Positions 1 to 9,944 are shown, counted from the first letter of the stretch. The stretch: DNA of 22,774 bases from Sphaeroforma arctica JP610 (GCF_001186125.1 NW_014040544.1:135681-158454); one strand, 5' to 3'. Translations and numbers: made by a program. Notes: generated by a model not told the origin, from the sequence alone.

Positions 1-99
1 AACACACACTACCATATCCTACACCACAATACATAGCATAATATCTTACACCCTTTACACTGTGGTATTGGCATCTTTTCCAAACACCACCCATCGAAT

Positions 100-512
100 T
101 TTCAACTTGTACACTCTTCACCGTACGCGGTGTTCTTTATGTGCTTTGGCGTTCATATGGCCGTGTTCTACTTTCCACTCAAATCGCTCACTGAAGAAGA
201 CGTCAGGCGATACATGAATCCCCCCGAGATTGGCGGTTTACAACCAGATGTCGTGTGGGGAGATTTCAACTTCAAAGCCCGAAAGTATGGCCACGCATCT
301 ACAAATCACGGACTAGTATGAAAAAGATTGAAACTATTCTGCGTAAGACGTGACACTTGAACTACCTTTATGCTGGCGGCTCAACTGGTACTGAATATGC
401 GTATCATCGACCTACCACCCCCGCCTCCCTCCAAACTTATAAGCTGACGGACTACGGTATCTGTGTTGACCACACCTTTGGGCTCGATCTCCAGATACTT
501 CCCCCGAATTAA
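100..512 (+). pseudogene. LINE apurinic-like endonuclease domain, frameshifted
   Basis: The family (exonuclease-endonuclease-phosphatase fold) nicks target DNA to prime reverse transcription. What is seen: at 130-321 the frame reads through PDVVWGDFN, the conserved GDFN block of this fold, after a segment resembling the usual strand preceding it (VFYFPLKSLTEEDVRRYM). That frame ends at a TGA. A different frame, about 360-512, continues with IC-VDHTFGLDLQI, which fits the terminal SDH block carrying the catalytic histidine. The two pieces therefore lie in different frames of one domain. The N-terminal catalytic blocks (around the first Asn and Glu) lie upstream, outside the window. I am fairly sure of the fold and less sure of the exact join. 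Confidence 0.7.
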
Positions 513-660
513 ATCCATCGGCCCCAACAAATGCCAGCAATGCCGCCGCCTCCGGACCAACGCCTCCCTTCCCATGGATATAACCGATATCGCCATCGAC
601 TGTATCACCTACGCAACAAATCTTGCGCGCGATTATTCCACCTAAAGCCAGCTTGGGTAG

Positions 661-1935
661 CATAACTGTAGCCTCCTAACAGCGCGCCCAAAGAAATCCG
701 ATGCAGATATCACCTCCCCCGCCGACTTCCGCCCCATCACGCTTACGCAAATAGTCAGACGCATCTTTGAAAAGTGCTTTCTTAATCTGATTACGAGCCA
801 CCCCGGCTCTGCTACCCATGCTACCCAAGCTGGCTTCAAATCACGGTACCCCTGTCATACCCAAGTACTTGCCGCCATGGAATCTGAGACATACTCAGAA
901 GAGTAGTAGAACGACGCCTGTCTGGACATAACCAGAGCATGCGACAAGGTCGCTCTCCCACGCCTATGGGTACTTCTGCGTCGCGCTGGAATGCCCGAAA
1001 ACTGGATCAACTGCCTCCGCGCGCTGTTGGGGAGGGTCCCTACCCGAGTGACATACCGCGACACGCTCTCGTCTCTATTCCATAGAACGAATGGCATCCT
1101 ACAAGGCTCAATCGTCGGCCCCCAGCTCTTTATTATCTACATGGATTCCTTAGCTGTCACGCTAGCACAATTTTGGCCCAAGCTCCTCCGCTCCTATTTA
1201 TTTGTTGATGACACATGGATCCAAGCCCCTCGATCGGTTTTGCTCCAGCCCTTCTTAGATGACGTTGATGCGTGGAGACGCAAATCTGGCCTCGAACCGG
1301 GTGTCATTAAACCCCGAGTATGATCTACCGACTTGCGACACGCGGCGCCAACCCTCCGTATAAATGGAGAGCTTATCACGCCGACGCTTGCAGACGCACC
1401 TTGGAACACACGTTACCTCCCCCTGAAACTGGCGCCCACACATGCCGAACCGAAGCACTCCAAATACCTGGGGTTCCCACTCTCTCACGGAGTACCAGGA
1501 ATCAACCTCGCTAAACATATGCAATCCCTGGTTGCAGCATTGTCACTGGGTATCGCCTCTTTCCGCGCTTATGGCTTCCATGGCTTCAGCTGGCGACACC
1601 CCCGCAATCGACTGGTGATGTTCAAAACATTCATCCTATCCACGGCTACATATGGGATGAACATTATTGCCTGGGCTCCGCCTATATGGAAGGATGCGTT
1701 GGACCCCCTATTCGAGCGCTTTAACTCAGCACCCATCCAAGCAGCAGCCATCATCACGGACACTATACACCCTCGGTTTCCCAAACATCAAACAAACTTA
1801 CTTCACTTTTGCGGCCTGCTTCCCGCGCAACCATTCGTGGACTACCTCGGAGGTTGTCTGGGAATACAAATTGACTCGGTGGACAGCACAAATCCACTTA
1901 CTCCTCTGACGCAGCCCGCCTGGGCCCACGGATAA
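661..1935 (+). pseudogene. LINE reverse transcriptase domain
   Basis: This is the RNA-directed DNA polymerase of the LINE. One reading frame runs the whole way without a frameshift and is broken by two adjacent TAG codons (904-909) and a TGA (1321-1323). In order it shows PKKSDADITSPADFRPITL (the RT entry block, compare RPISLL in relatives), FEKCF, QAGFKSRYPCHTQVL, CLDITRACDKVALPRLW (motif A, compare LDIKKAFD), GILQGSIVGPQLFIIYMDSL (motif B) and LFVDDTWI (motif C, where most families have YADD). After that come the thumb-like KYLGFPLSHGV and a long connection region containing ATYGMNIIAWAPP. The region is coding-like throughout despite the stops, which suggests recent inactivation. Confidence 0.85.
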
Positions 1936-2036
1936 ACCATCACTGCACTTCCCGTACAGTATCTATGCTCACCTGAAAACTGTACACAAAGCCACGGGCG
2001 GGCGTACACCCGACCATGTAGCCCTCCACCAACGCT

Positions 2037-2981
2037 GTGACGACATCAGGAAGAACTCAACAAAACGTTGGTCCAACAAGGGGATCGCGGCAATGGCCCG
2101 GCGCCAAATACTACCAACTGGTTATGGGTAAACCGCCAACCTCAAACCGAGACACAGCCAGACACGACAGCTTCAATCGCTGCTTCGAGTCTATACCAAT
2201 CCGGCTCTGTGCTATGATTGTAACGAATATGTACATGTTCACATTGCTCGACTACCGCGTCGACGGCTGTCTCTGCCCTGTCTGCCCCGGTAGCCACAAG
2301 TTCACTACCAGCCACTTTACCTGCATCCAACAACTGATTCGACGCATCCTGGTAGGCCCGAAACTGCCGCCCATTGGCCCTGACCTCCTTCAGCAATTAC
2401 AGGAGTGCCACGACTTCCACGGTATCTGGACCCTCCACAAACACCTTGGATCTTTTCACCAGCACGCCGAAGAACCACCATACCCTCACCCGTCCTTGAC
2501 ACATCAACAGATGTTCCCCATACCCCGGCTAATCACGCTGTTAAAGTACTACTTCCAAATATCGGTTCAACCCAAATCATCGCGCTTGTTGGTTCCGACT
2601 ATGATACTTCCGATCCAGGCCAGCCAACACATACCGAATTCATCCGTGGTCTGATGCGGCATTGACTTACCCCCATCCTCGCTTCTCGACCGGATTATGA
2701 CGGATAACCTGGTCCTTCTCGGTATTTCATACTCTGCACTAACCCATTCCGCGGCACTACACGGCGCAGACCCGATCCGTACCACAGAGGTGGGTACTCT
2801 ACTTAGTAGGTCAGCAAGCGAATATATGGAACATTCGATAGAACCAGTGTTTTGTCAACACCGGCCCGAATTGACTCAGCACATATCTTCCATTGTCGAC
2901 TCACTTGGCCCAAGCTTCAAACGGGAATTTACTGACCACTTCTTCCCATCAATCTTTCCTGAACCACTACAGCGACTATGA
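2037..2981 (+). pseudogene. LINE ORF2 C-terminal region with Cys/His finger
   Basis: This is the downstream end of the LINE polyprotein. In the 2037-2654 frame there is a C-x2-C-x9-H-x2-C pattern (CPVCPGSHKFTTSHFTC), as found near the C-terminus of many LINE ORF2 proteins, where it is thought to help bind nucleic acid. The reading then seems to pass through a second frame (2405-2665) into a third (2697-2981), which ends at a TGA. The last third encodes no domain I recognise, but the bases encoding its end (FTDHFFPSIFPEPLQRL) are nearly unchanged in the second copy at 22446-22515. The roughly 70 bases after the stop up to 3052 act as the 3' UTR. Confidence 0.65.
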
Positions 2982-3134
2982 GAGCCATACCATATATTCA
3001 TATATTGTATCATACATACTTGCCATTTTTGAAATAAATAATATTATCCCTATTGATTTATACATTTATGAATGGTAAGTTGCAGTATACACCACAAAAA
3101 AGGTAATTGCTCATCCTAAGAGCAACGTTCTACG

Positions 3135-3350
3135 ATGGAATTTCCTGAGTCCTTTGCTAGTGATCAACCATACTCTACGTGCAATAGGTGGGTTGAGTCA
3201 GAAGAGTGGACTTTTTGCGAGTTATGCGATCAAAAATGGCATCTACCCTGTGCATACATGCGAGGAGAGCATGGTCATGATTATACTATTAATTATGGAC
3301 GTCATCGTATAGGATGTTACATGATGGAGAACGTATATGTACAAGACTAA
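3135..3350 (+). CDS. Small PHD-like zinc-finger ORF, 71 aa, probably degenerate
   Basis: The ORF begins at an ATG at 3135 and ends with TAA. Its middle, EEWTFCELCDQKWHLPC, matches the heart of a PHD finger (C-x2-C-x4-H-x2-C); a Cys lies upstream (CNRW) and another downstream (IGC). In a canonical finger the first and last positions would each be Cys pairs, and here only one Cys of each is present, so the zinc site looks incomplete. PHD fingers read histone tails in host proteins but also occur in transposable-element proteins. It points towards the minus-strand transposase remnant and ends about 95 bases from it, so it may be an accessory ORF of the same element or a relic of another one. I cannot name the gene. 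Confidence 0.4.
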   Translation: MEFPESFASDQPYSTCNRWVESEEWTFCELCDQKWHLPCAYMRGEHGHDYTINYGRHRIGCYMMENVYVQD

Positions 3351-3443
3351 CACGACGCCAGCTGACCTTTGGATGAACTACAGAACAACCATGAGGAGAA
3401 GGTGATAAACTTTATTTGAGCTTTTAAGGTTGCTATTCCTGAT

Positions 3444-4807
3444 TTAAGTTCCCTGATCATCGAACTGATCGATGAACTCCTCGAAAGAAGGCGTATGGAA
3501 CAACTGATAACAACTGTAATTTCTCCCTCGGATAAGCTCTTTACATAAACGCACCTTACAGTGCACACATGTTTTGCTAGTCTCACGAGTGCAACCAGCA
3601 ATCGCACAAACCCTGTAATCGTGGCGTGATCTTTCACCCGTTCTGTCTGATCCACATACAACATTGTCTGGGACACTATAAATGTGCCAGCGATGACCGC
3701 CACTGTCACAGCGCAATTTGTTCAATTCCCCATTTGCAATGAATGCGACTGCTTTGTTATTCCTACGTATCTTCGCAACCTTATCTGCTACCTGATCTGA
3801 TGTTAAATTGGAAAGCGGATCATACTGACTCTCCGATTGAATACACCTGTGTTTCCTATTTCATCGTCGTTTACAGTATTGGTAACTGGTATGATGCCGG
3901 TACTGTGTGAGGCTTTCTTCTGAACAGCCTTACCTATTGGGCCCTTCACGACTTCAATAACAAATTCATTAAAAGGTAATTGCCTTGTACACTTCTTTCT
4001 AAACTTCTGTAATGTCCATGTTGTACTGTCTTTAAAATGAATTTGTATGTGTGTGGCCTGAAATGCATTCATCAGCAACTGGTCAAAGGATCTGGTGACT
4101 AACTTAGATTGAAATCCCATCGCATTATTGCTAGTACATAATTGTTCAGTGTATTGTGTTGCCTTGTCTACGCCAGGTTTGAGCTTACTCTATAACTTTG
4201 CGCAGCCGCTGATAATGTTGCTACAGGGCAACATAAGCCCTGTCTTAGTAACATAATCGTGTACGACTTTCCACATTGGGATATGTGAATCAACTAAACG
4301 CTTATCGTATTCTGAATAGATTCCAGACGGACAAATCTTGTTGTAATATGCCCAGGAAGGACACGCATCATACCTCCGTAATGCGGTGTAGTATGTATTA
4401 CGTACTTCAGGTGGCACGTTCACTAGCACCATGTAAGTTATATCATTTGTGGTGCAAACAACGAACAAAACATAGTCGACCTTGAGTACCAAAGCTTCTT
4501 GTATAACTTGGCCTCTATACTGTTTTTGTACTTCGTCAAACCAGGCCTCATCGACAACCTTGCAAGAGAAGTATCTCTCCCTTCTTTCTCGAACAAGCAT
4601 ACGCTCTTGTCTGAGCGAGTGTGCAGCAACTGTTTTCACTTCAACTGCACATATGGTTTGTACAGTGCGAGTCTTCGGTGCATGTACGCGAGCTATTCCA
4701 TCTGTTTCGATTAAAACAATAGATTTATTGAGTGATGATAAGTGTAAACAAGCGTGGCATGGTAAAATTAATAAAAATGTTACACAAAAAGACTTAGGCA
4801 TGCACAC
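3444..4807 (-). pseudogene. Probable piggyBac-like transposase, C-terminal part, broken
   Basis: A single frame from 4807 down to about 3803 is broken only by a TAG at 4190-4192; the reading then moves to another frame (3725-3444) to a natural-looking end. Just after the TAG comes SKLKPGVDKATQ, resembling the YNKxMGGVDxxDQ block of piggyBac transposases, followed by a segment like their helical part (RSFDQLLMNAFQATHIQ). The tail holds CAIAGCTRETSKTC-VHCKVRLC and SCYQLFHT, close in layout to the piggyBac C-terminal Cys/His zinc domain. I could not find the three catalytic Asp blocks clearly, so the call rests on these two regions. The alternative is another DDE transposase with a Cys-rich tail. 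The family's enzymes cut and paste at TTAA; no matching ends were found. Confidence 0.45.
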
Positions 4808-4828
4808 ACAGTCTATCAGTATGAACGA

Positions 4829-5165
4829 CTTGATTCATTGAACGAACCCTCCTTCATCGGCTCCGTCGAAAATTGTCTGCCGAACCACCCATCTACTAGC
4901 TTATTAGCGACTGCTTTGAGCTCTAAAGTCGTCGCCGGATATAGATCATTGAACTCATTTAGCAGTTAGCGTCGATAAACGAAAAAAATAGATACATCAC
5001 ATCACTTTATAACATAGCGAAATACATCGGGAACGAAGTCTGGCAGCGGTTGGCCTCTGATATAGAATTTTTCAGGCACTGCGGCTTCAGCTGGACGTGT
5101 CTACTCATCTGCGTCCTCATCTTCTGAGTCGCTTATTGGCGGCTCATCAAAAAATATAATTCCAT
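4829..5165 (-). pseudogene. Acidic linker between finger domain and transposase
   Basis: One minus-strand frame here reads an acidic stretch, DEPPISDSEDEDADE (about 5147-5103), then PEKFYIRGQPLPDFVPDVF, and further on FNDLYPATTLELKAVANKL. Several stops interrupt it, the first a TAG at 5101-5103. Acidic low-complexity N-terminal parts are common in piggyBac-type transposases, which fits the position upstream of the transposase remnant. No domain is recognisable. I treat it as the decayed middle of the same gene; it could also be unrelated spacer that happens to read well. Confidence 0.3.
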
Positions 5166-5186
5166 AGTATCTTCAATCACGTTGGG

Positions 5187-5681
5187 CTAACTTTCAACAG
5201 CTCGCCCGTGATTGTTGTTTGCTCCACTGAGTCTCTCATCATCACAATCGATGAGATGAGGCATGTCATCGTAAAGACCAGGGAAGGATTGGGCAGAGCA
5301 TTTGATGATGTTCTCCCTGTGGTATGTGATTCCACAAGGTATGGTCGGCATAATGTATCTCGATTCGTTATCATGTGGCCAACGGTCCCAGTGATTTTCG
5401 GAAGATGCCTGATTGCATACTATACAACTCATTCAATTATTACACGTATATCTATATTCGCCAGTCTTCTGATCGAACTTATCGTTGCAACACTTATCGT
5501 GTGCAGCGTTACTGCACACGATGCAAACCCTTACATCTGACACTAACGCAACGTCTTGATCACAAACGATGCAGCCCTGTTGCACGACTGGTAAACTAAC
5601 GGCCTGTGCCTCCATAGTTGCCGTATTCCGTGGCTTCGAGCCCAACCTACGCCCTCTATTTTGAGTCATTGGGCGCTTCAA
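5187..5681 (-). pseudogene. Cys-rich double zinc-finger N-terminal region
   Basis: From an ATG at 5681 the frame reads a basic start (MTQNRGRRLGSKPRN) and then a Cys/His array: CIVCDQ, twelve residues, CIVCSNAAHDKCC, and YTC, the C4-H-C pattern of a PHD- or ZZ-type finger. A TGA at 5433-5435 interrupts, and the same frame resumes directly with MSCIVCNQ, an H-x5-H segment, and further Cys and His, suggesting a second finger. The repeated CIVC blocks argue for a duplicated domain. It lies upstream of the transposase remnant on the same strand and is best read as its N-terminal, possibly DNA- or chromatin-binding, portion. A separate gene is possible. Confidence 0.45.
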
Positions 5682-5789
5682 GTGAGTTTTAGTAAGTGTA
5701 AAGTTAGTACATCAAGGCTATACAGTCTATACTATCACAGTGCAAGAGGTAACGTACCACAGATAGCGAACTAATCACTGTATGGAAAA

Positions 5790-6089
5790 ATGGTTTTCGA
5801 GACCCATAGACAGTTTTTTGCTGACATGAAATCGCGTGCGATGGATTCGTCAATATTCTATTACCACCCAACGTGGCCTATGACCAATTAAAAGGCCTAT
5901 GAATACCCAGATACTATCCGGGTTCCTAAGAAATATTATTTGGGCCAGAAATTTGATAATCCGGAGACTCTCTGGGTTCTATATGAACTGGTGATATGTC
6001 GCAGTCTGAGTGAAGATCGCTTCAATCTTTCCCTCCATTTCTTTTCAGTTTCATCTCTGTCTCAGTGTTCAGCGCAGTCTCTCCTGTAA
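5790..6089 (+). pseudogene. Unrecognised coding-like fragment, one internal stop
   Basis: Starting at the ATG at 5790, a plus-strand frame reads 33 residues (beginning MVFETHRQFFADMKSRAMDS) to a TAA at 5889-5891, and the same frame then stays open for another 65 codons to a TAA-TAG pair at 6087. The composition is protein-like, rich in aromatic and charged residues (FYYHPTWP, KAYEYPDTIRVPKKYYLG, DNPETLWVLYEL), which is unusual for random AT-rich DNA. It starts about 108 bases from the start of the minus-strand finger region, so the two would be divergently transcribed. I do not recognise the family. It may be a second ORF of the same element or a host gene fragment. Confidence 0.35.
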
Positions 6090-6117
6090 TAGCCGGGCCT
6101 CCACATTAGATTCTATG

Positions 6118-6165
6118 TTATAAACGTACTCTTAAGCAGTACGTAAATTATAAACGTACTCTTAA
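6118..6165. repeat. 30-bp-period tandem repeat, two copies
   Basis: TTATAAACGTACTCTTAA occurs at 6118-6135 and again at 6148-6165. The short sequence between and after the copies also repeats AGTACG/GTACGT, so small hairpins can form inside the unit. Confidence 0.8.
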
Positions 6166-6288
6166 AAGTACGAGGAACTAAAGTTTCCTAAATGGTTTTT
6201 AATGGTTTTATTAATTAATACCTTTTTCATTTTACATATCAGATATTTGGACGAGGCCATTAAAAGGCCCCAGTAAAATACCAAACAT

Positions 6289-6338
6289 AAAAGTTGGTCT
6301 AGTTCTATTAATAGAACTATATTTACTTTCCAACTTTA
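6289..6338. repeat. Long palindromic stem-loop
   Basis: A perfect 20-base palindrome, TAGTTCTATTAATAGAACTA at 6300-6319, sits between outer arms AAGTTGG (to 6297) and CCAACTT (from 6330). Further pairing outside (AGTAAAATA at 6272 against TATTTACT at 6321) would extend it. This could be a cruciform or RNA hairpin; no function is known. Confidence 0.75.
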
Positions 6339-6675
6339 TTTATATCTGAATACTTCGGTAGCGAGATGGCTCAACCGAATTTAGGTTTCTAGGGACTATT
6401 AACGTTACCTAGTTGATCCTCCGATCAGCCAACCGGTTGTGCCAGTCTGATGAAGGCTAAGTCGGTAATTATTGATAAGTGGCAAGTTATTGGTTAAGAC
6501 AATAACTAAGGACGTCAAGAATTAATTTTTTCTTCTTCTTCTAAAGATAGGATTTTATGAGTTTCTCGGATTCGCCCCAATGAAACATACCATAGTTTCT
6601 AATTGAGCGACAACGAAACACTAAATAAAGTCCCTTCGGCGGAAATAGTACTGAGAGGATTATATGTAGGCAATG

Positions 6676-6846
6676 TCTCAGCTTCACAACCCCTCAGAGT
6701 ATTGCTGTTTTCACGAGGCATACATAACTTTACTAAAAGTCTCATTTCGTTTATTTACTTTGATATTTTCACGATACTTAGAATAAACCTACGGGTTTAT
6801 TTATTCTAAGGCGTTAATATCGCCTTAATAGACCGAATCTTACACT
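6676..6846 (+). repeat. Left inverted repeat of gypsy fossil 1
   Basis: This segment aligns without gaps to the reverse complement of 10072-10242 over 171 bases, about 75% identical by hand count. The outer 44 bases differ at only two positions. It contains two small hairpins (AATAAACC/GGTTTATT and GGCG/CGCC) at 6782-6825. Confidence 0.85.
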
Positions 6847-6922
6847 CTTACGTTCTCCTGCAGACCTTTGAGTCGGCTGGTCATATTCTTTCTTTTCTCA
6901 TCAACTTTCTTCCATTTTTTCT

Positions 6923-7282
6923 TTATTCATTGTCTGCATCCGTCATTTGAACCATTATGTGGCTATACTCCTGCTGACAACTTGCATGCTGTAATGATTG
7001 TTCTAAACTAGTATACTTCATTACAGCTGCAGAATTTGCTGCTTCGTAAAGCTTGTAAAAATGCTCTCCGTCGCTGTGCATGAGTTCCACCTTTCGCTTG
7101 GCCATAGCCATTTTGTCAGTTGATTGTTTCTGAAGAGCAGCTTCATGCTGATCCTATTGCGCTCTGAGTGTTTCGAGGTCTATTTCGTTTCTATATTGAA
7201 ATTCCTCGATCTTCCCTTGTACTGTCTTCTCCCTTTTTCTTTTGTTCACTGTTGCTATGGTAATATCGGCAATTGCCATAGT
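6923..7282 (-). other. Coiled-coil-like fragment inside fossil 1
   Basis: Minus-strand reading here gives a charged, helix-prone sequence (MAIADITIATVNKRKREK near 7282, later MAMAKRKVELMHSDGEHFY and KYTSLEQSLQHASCQQEY) with many Gln, Glu, Lys and Leu. It resembles the helical part of a structural or nucleic-acid-binding protein but matches nothing I know. It lies downstream of the pol remnant, where a gypsy element would normally carry integrase. It could be a remnant of a Gag-like or accessory protein, or of foreign sequence captured by the element. It is broken. Confidence 0.3.
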
Positions 7283-7600
7283 CGCTGTCAGTGGCACGTG
7301 ATGAGAAATTGTTTTAAACTACTGCTGTAAAGCCTCATGTGTAACAGCTGAGAGTTAAGCTCCAACCGCTACACGATCTTCATCAGGCGACCATATTTGC
7401 ACAGGGTGTTTAACTACACTTCTCACTGCTCTTTTCACTGCCAGTTCTTGCTTCTTTTCCGTACTTTCAATATCATTTTGTTGAAGTATATTGCCTTTGA
7501 CGATACTTTGTTTTGAGTACTTGTGAACTGTCGAGTCTTATGCTTGAAGGGGAGAGGTTGTCTGTGTACACGCCAACCATCTGCTGTAAGATTCGGTCTC

Positions 7601-8998
7601 TTAAGGCACGTCATCAACTGGTCCTTGTACATCAGGGGCTTGTTGGACTGCGTGCTTGAGCGCTTTAAATGCGTCATCACACTCTTTAGTCCACAAGTCT
7701 CCTAGTTTGCCTTTATGACATCTTAAGTGTCCAAAAGGTTTAAGGTATTCAGCCAAGTGTGGTACTCCATCTGAAAAGAAGTTTACAAACCCACACATGC
7801 TGTTAACATCTCTTCCTGTAGTTGGTGTTCGCCAATCTAACAAGTGTTCTACCTTACCGGGGTCGATTTTAATACCTTCCCCAGATATTCGGTAGCCTAA
7901 GAGCTGTATTTCGCTCATGGCGAAGTGTCATTTCTTCTCGTTAATCTTGAAGTTTTGCTCGTTGAGTCTCTGAAGGACTCGCCTGACTAATTTGGCATCT
8001 TCGCCCTTCGTCTTGGAAAAGATGACTATGTCATCAAAATAGACTTGTGCATTAGGAATGTCTGCAAACATTTCCTCCATTACTTGTTGGAAGAATTCTG
8101 GTAAGGAGTGCAACCCGAAAGGTGCATCTCTAAACCTGTATTGTTTACCTTTCCAGGTAAAACTAAAGTACTTACGATGGGGTTCATAAATTTGCATTTG
8201 ATGATACCCCTGTGTTAGGTCTATGGATGTAAACACCGTAGTAGCACCTTCCATTCGTCTCAGTAACACGTTTATACGAGGGAGATGGAAACTATGAGTC
8301 GGCAATAACTTATTTATTGGACTCATATCTAAACATACTCTGACTTTCTTAAATATTCTGTCAGAATTGGATTGATCAACTGCCAATATTGCTAAGTTAA
8401 CTGGCGTTTGTTGGTAATTGATTTCGATTATCGCATCGGATAACCATTTCTCAACTTGTTCTTTAACTACAGCTTCGTGTCTCCAAGAAACATAGTTTCT
8501 TGAAGGGCATTTGAGTTTAGTAAAGTCTACCTTGGTTAAGTCAAGGCTGACATATCCGTCGTTAAAACGGAATTTTGCCCAATCTGTGATCTTCATTTTC
8601 TTATTTACTAGAATCAGATCTATGATTTTGTCCGCAAAGTCAGGTAGTATTGCCTTGACTGTGTCTGACGGGGGCTTATATGGTTTCAGACAGGTATCGT
8701 CTGATTGATCCTTTAATGGATCTATATTATTTGGTAAATCAGTTACGGTTATAACTAGAGTGAGTAAATCACTCATTCCGACTATTAAGTCGAACTTCTG
8801 TGACATTTTAACTATCACAGCTTGGGTAGTGATATTTCTATCATCGGCCAGGGAGATTTTAACATCTGTGATGGTATCACACTTAGAAGTTTTGTCATCT
8901 GCTAAGATTAGGTGAGTAGTTTGAGTTCGCCTTTCAATGTCTTTCATTATTGCAAAGCGGTCGGATATACATAAAATTTCTGAACCAGGATCAATCAA
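7601..8998 (-). pseudogene. Fossil 1 protease end, reverse transcriptase and RNase H start
   Basis: Reading from 8998 downwards, the protease-like block IDPGSEILCISD comes first, followed by a strand-rich segment ending in FDLIVGMSDLL, as in retroviral-type aspartic proteases. The RT follows: VRVCLDMSPINKLL, FTSIDLTQGYHQM (motif A region), DAPFGLHSLPEFFQQVM (motif B region) and YFDDIVIFSK (catalytic block). Then come KINEKKCHF and IQLLGYRISGEGIKIDPGKV, the connection to the thumb, and finally the entrance of an RNase H (AFKALKHAV). These blocks are diagnostic of Ty3/gypsy. Together they copied element RNA to DNA. The region is long and well preserved relative to the rest of the element, though broken. 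Confidence 0.85.
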
Positions 8999-9097
8999 CG
9001 CAAGGACTTTATTTCCATTGCAATATACAGGGATTATTATACGCTCGTCTAAAGAGTCGTTGTATTTCCTTTGTAACGACTGTACCTGGTAGTACTT

Positions 9098-9292
9098 TCA
9101 CTCCAACTTAATGTCGGGCTTTTTGTCACAAGATTTGGCGTGATAGACATTGGTCTTCTCACACTTGTCACACTTAGTAAGAAAGTGTGTACAGGTGGGT
9201 GCATGTCTGCCATTCCAATAACCGTTAGGGGTCAATTGGTACATATCGTACTTAATTTTCTTATACGGGGATTCCTTTGACTCGGCGCGCAT
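9098..9292 (-). pseudogene. Fossil 1 nucleocapsid-type Cys/His knuckle
   Basis: The segment carries CDKCEKTNVYHAKSC, a C-x2-C-x6-H-x3-C pattern, preceded by GYWNGRHAPTCTHF. Knuckles of this kind bind nucleic acid in the nucleocapsid part of Gag. Its place, between the Gag-like start and the protease, is the normal one for the family. The spacing differs slightly from the usual C-x2-C-x4-H-x4-C. Confidence 0.55.
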
Positions 9293-9492
9293 CTTCTAAA
9301 CAGGGCGTGCATTCTGAACAGAGTCACGAGGACATGCCTGAGGCGGCTTCTCATTGGAGGTCTGCCGAGATACGTACCCTTGGTCAATCTGATCACGTGG
9401 TTTCTTAACAACCGCCTTCTCTCTCGAGGTCACGCTCTACTTAAGCGCAGCTAACTGATTCTTAAGTTCAGTATTTTCTTCGGTCAACTTAC

Positions 9493-9882
9493 TTATACGA
9501 GCTGGTTCCGTCGATTTTGATTCTGATTCGGGCTGGCTCTTTGAGCTTTTCTCTTCTTCATCGTCCTTCGGTGGTTCTTTTTCACCTTGGGATTCGTCAT
9601 TCTCCCCCGTAACCGGAAATCATCCTTCTGAGTAATCTCATCAGGGTTGTTTGGGGTAGTCTTAAACGCTCCCCTTGCTTCACTTCGTGGCTTCGTAAAT
9701 GTTAGCTTAGAAGTAGATGCAATAGTTGGCCCTCGGACTCTTTCTTCGGGGGACTTCTCTCTTAATGAAGTCGTCTCTCTCTTGTCGGTTGCATTGTTCT
9801 GACTGTTAACGCCAGCGACAATAGCTTCGGCTACGGTGCGGTTAAACGCATCGGCTGCAGCAGTGGCAGCGTTTTTATCCAT
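9493..9882 (-). pseudogene. Fossil 1 Gag-like N-terminal region
   Basis: The ATG at 9882 opens a 129-residue reading with an Ala-rich start (MDKNAATAAADAFNRTVAEA), a Ser/Thr/Arg-rich middle and a strongly basic end (KKNHRRTMKKRK). It lacks a domain I can name, but its position at the 5' end of the minus-strand element, upstream of the knuckle and protease, makes Gag the best reading. Just beyond its start lie two copies of TTAGAAGGGGTGTGGT (9907 and 9929). Confidence 0.45.
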
Positions 9883-9906
9883 ATTCTTTTTTCAGCCTTT
9901 TGCTTC

Positions 9907-9944
9907 TTAGAAGGGGTGTGGTCTTTCTTTAGAAGGGGTGTGGT
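9907..9944. repeat. Short direct duplication in fossil 1 leader
   Basis: TTAGAAGGGGTGTGGT occurs twice with a 22-base period, immediately upstream (minus strand) of the Gag-like ATG. It is likely a small tandem duplication in the leader. Confidence 0.75.

Larger units (their letters stand above)
1..3052 (+). mobile_element. Decayed APE-type non-LTR retrotransposon (LINE)
   Basis: An endonuclease, a reverse transcriptase and a C-terminal Cys/His finger follow one another on the plus strand in the order usual for Jockey/I/CR1-type LINEs. The element enters from outside the window, so its 5' end and any ORF1 are not seen. The 3' end is placed near 3052 because 2910-3052 recurs at 22373-22515 on the other strand and the similarity stops there. 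No poly(A) tail is visible at that point. The coding part is spread over several frames with in-frame stops, so this copy is dead. The clade is not settled; the RT motifs GILQGSIVGPQLF and FVDD are generic for this LINE group. Its GC-rich codon use differs from the AT-rich sequence that follows. Confidence 0.85.
6090..6675. other. AT-rich spacer with direct repeat and palindromes
   Basis: No coding region is supported here; a 68-codon plus-strand ORF at 6603-6809 runs into the inverted repeat and looks fortuitous. The stretch holds a direct repeat of 18 bases (TTATAAACGTACTCTTAA at 6118 and 6148, period 30) and a strong palindrome at 6300-6319. Confidence 0.6.

Noticed and set aside
904-5891. 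In-frame stops in otherwise good reading frames (TAG TAG at 904-909, TGA at 1321, TAG at 4190 and TGA at 5433, TAA at 5889) suggesting a variant genetic code
   Set aside because: All three stop codons interrupt coding-like frames, and frameshifts occur in the same genes, which fits decay of dead elements better than reassignment of one codon.
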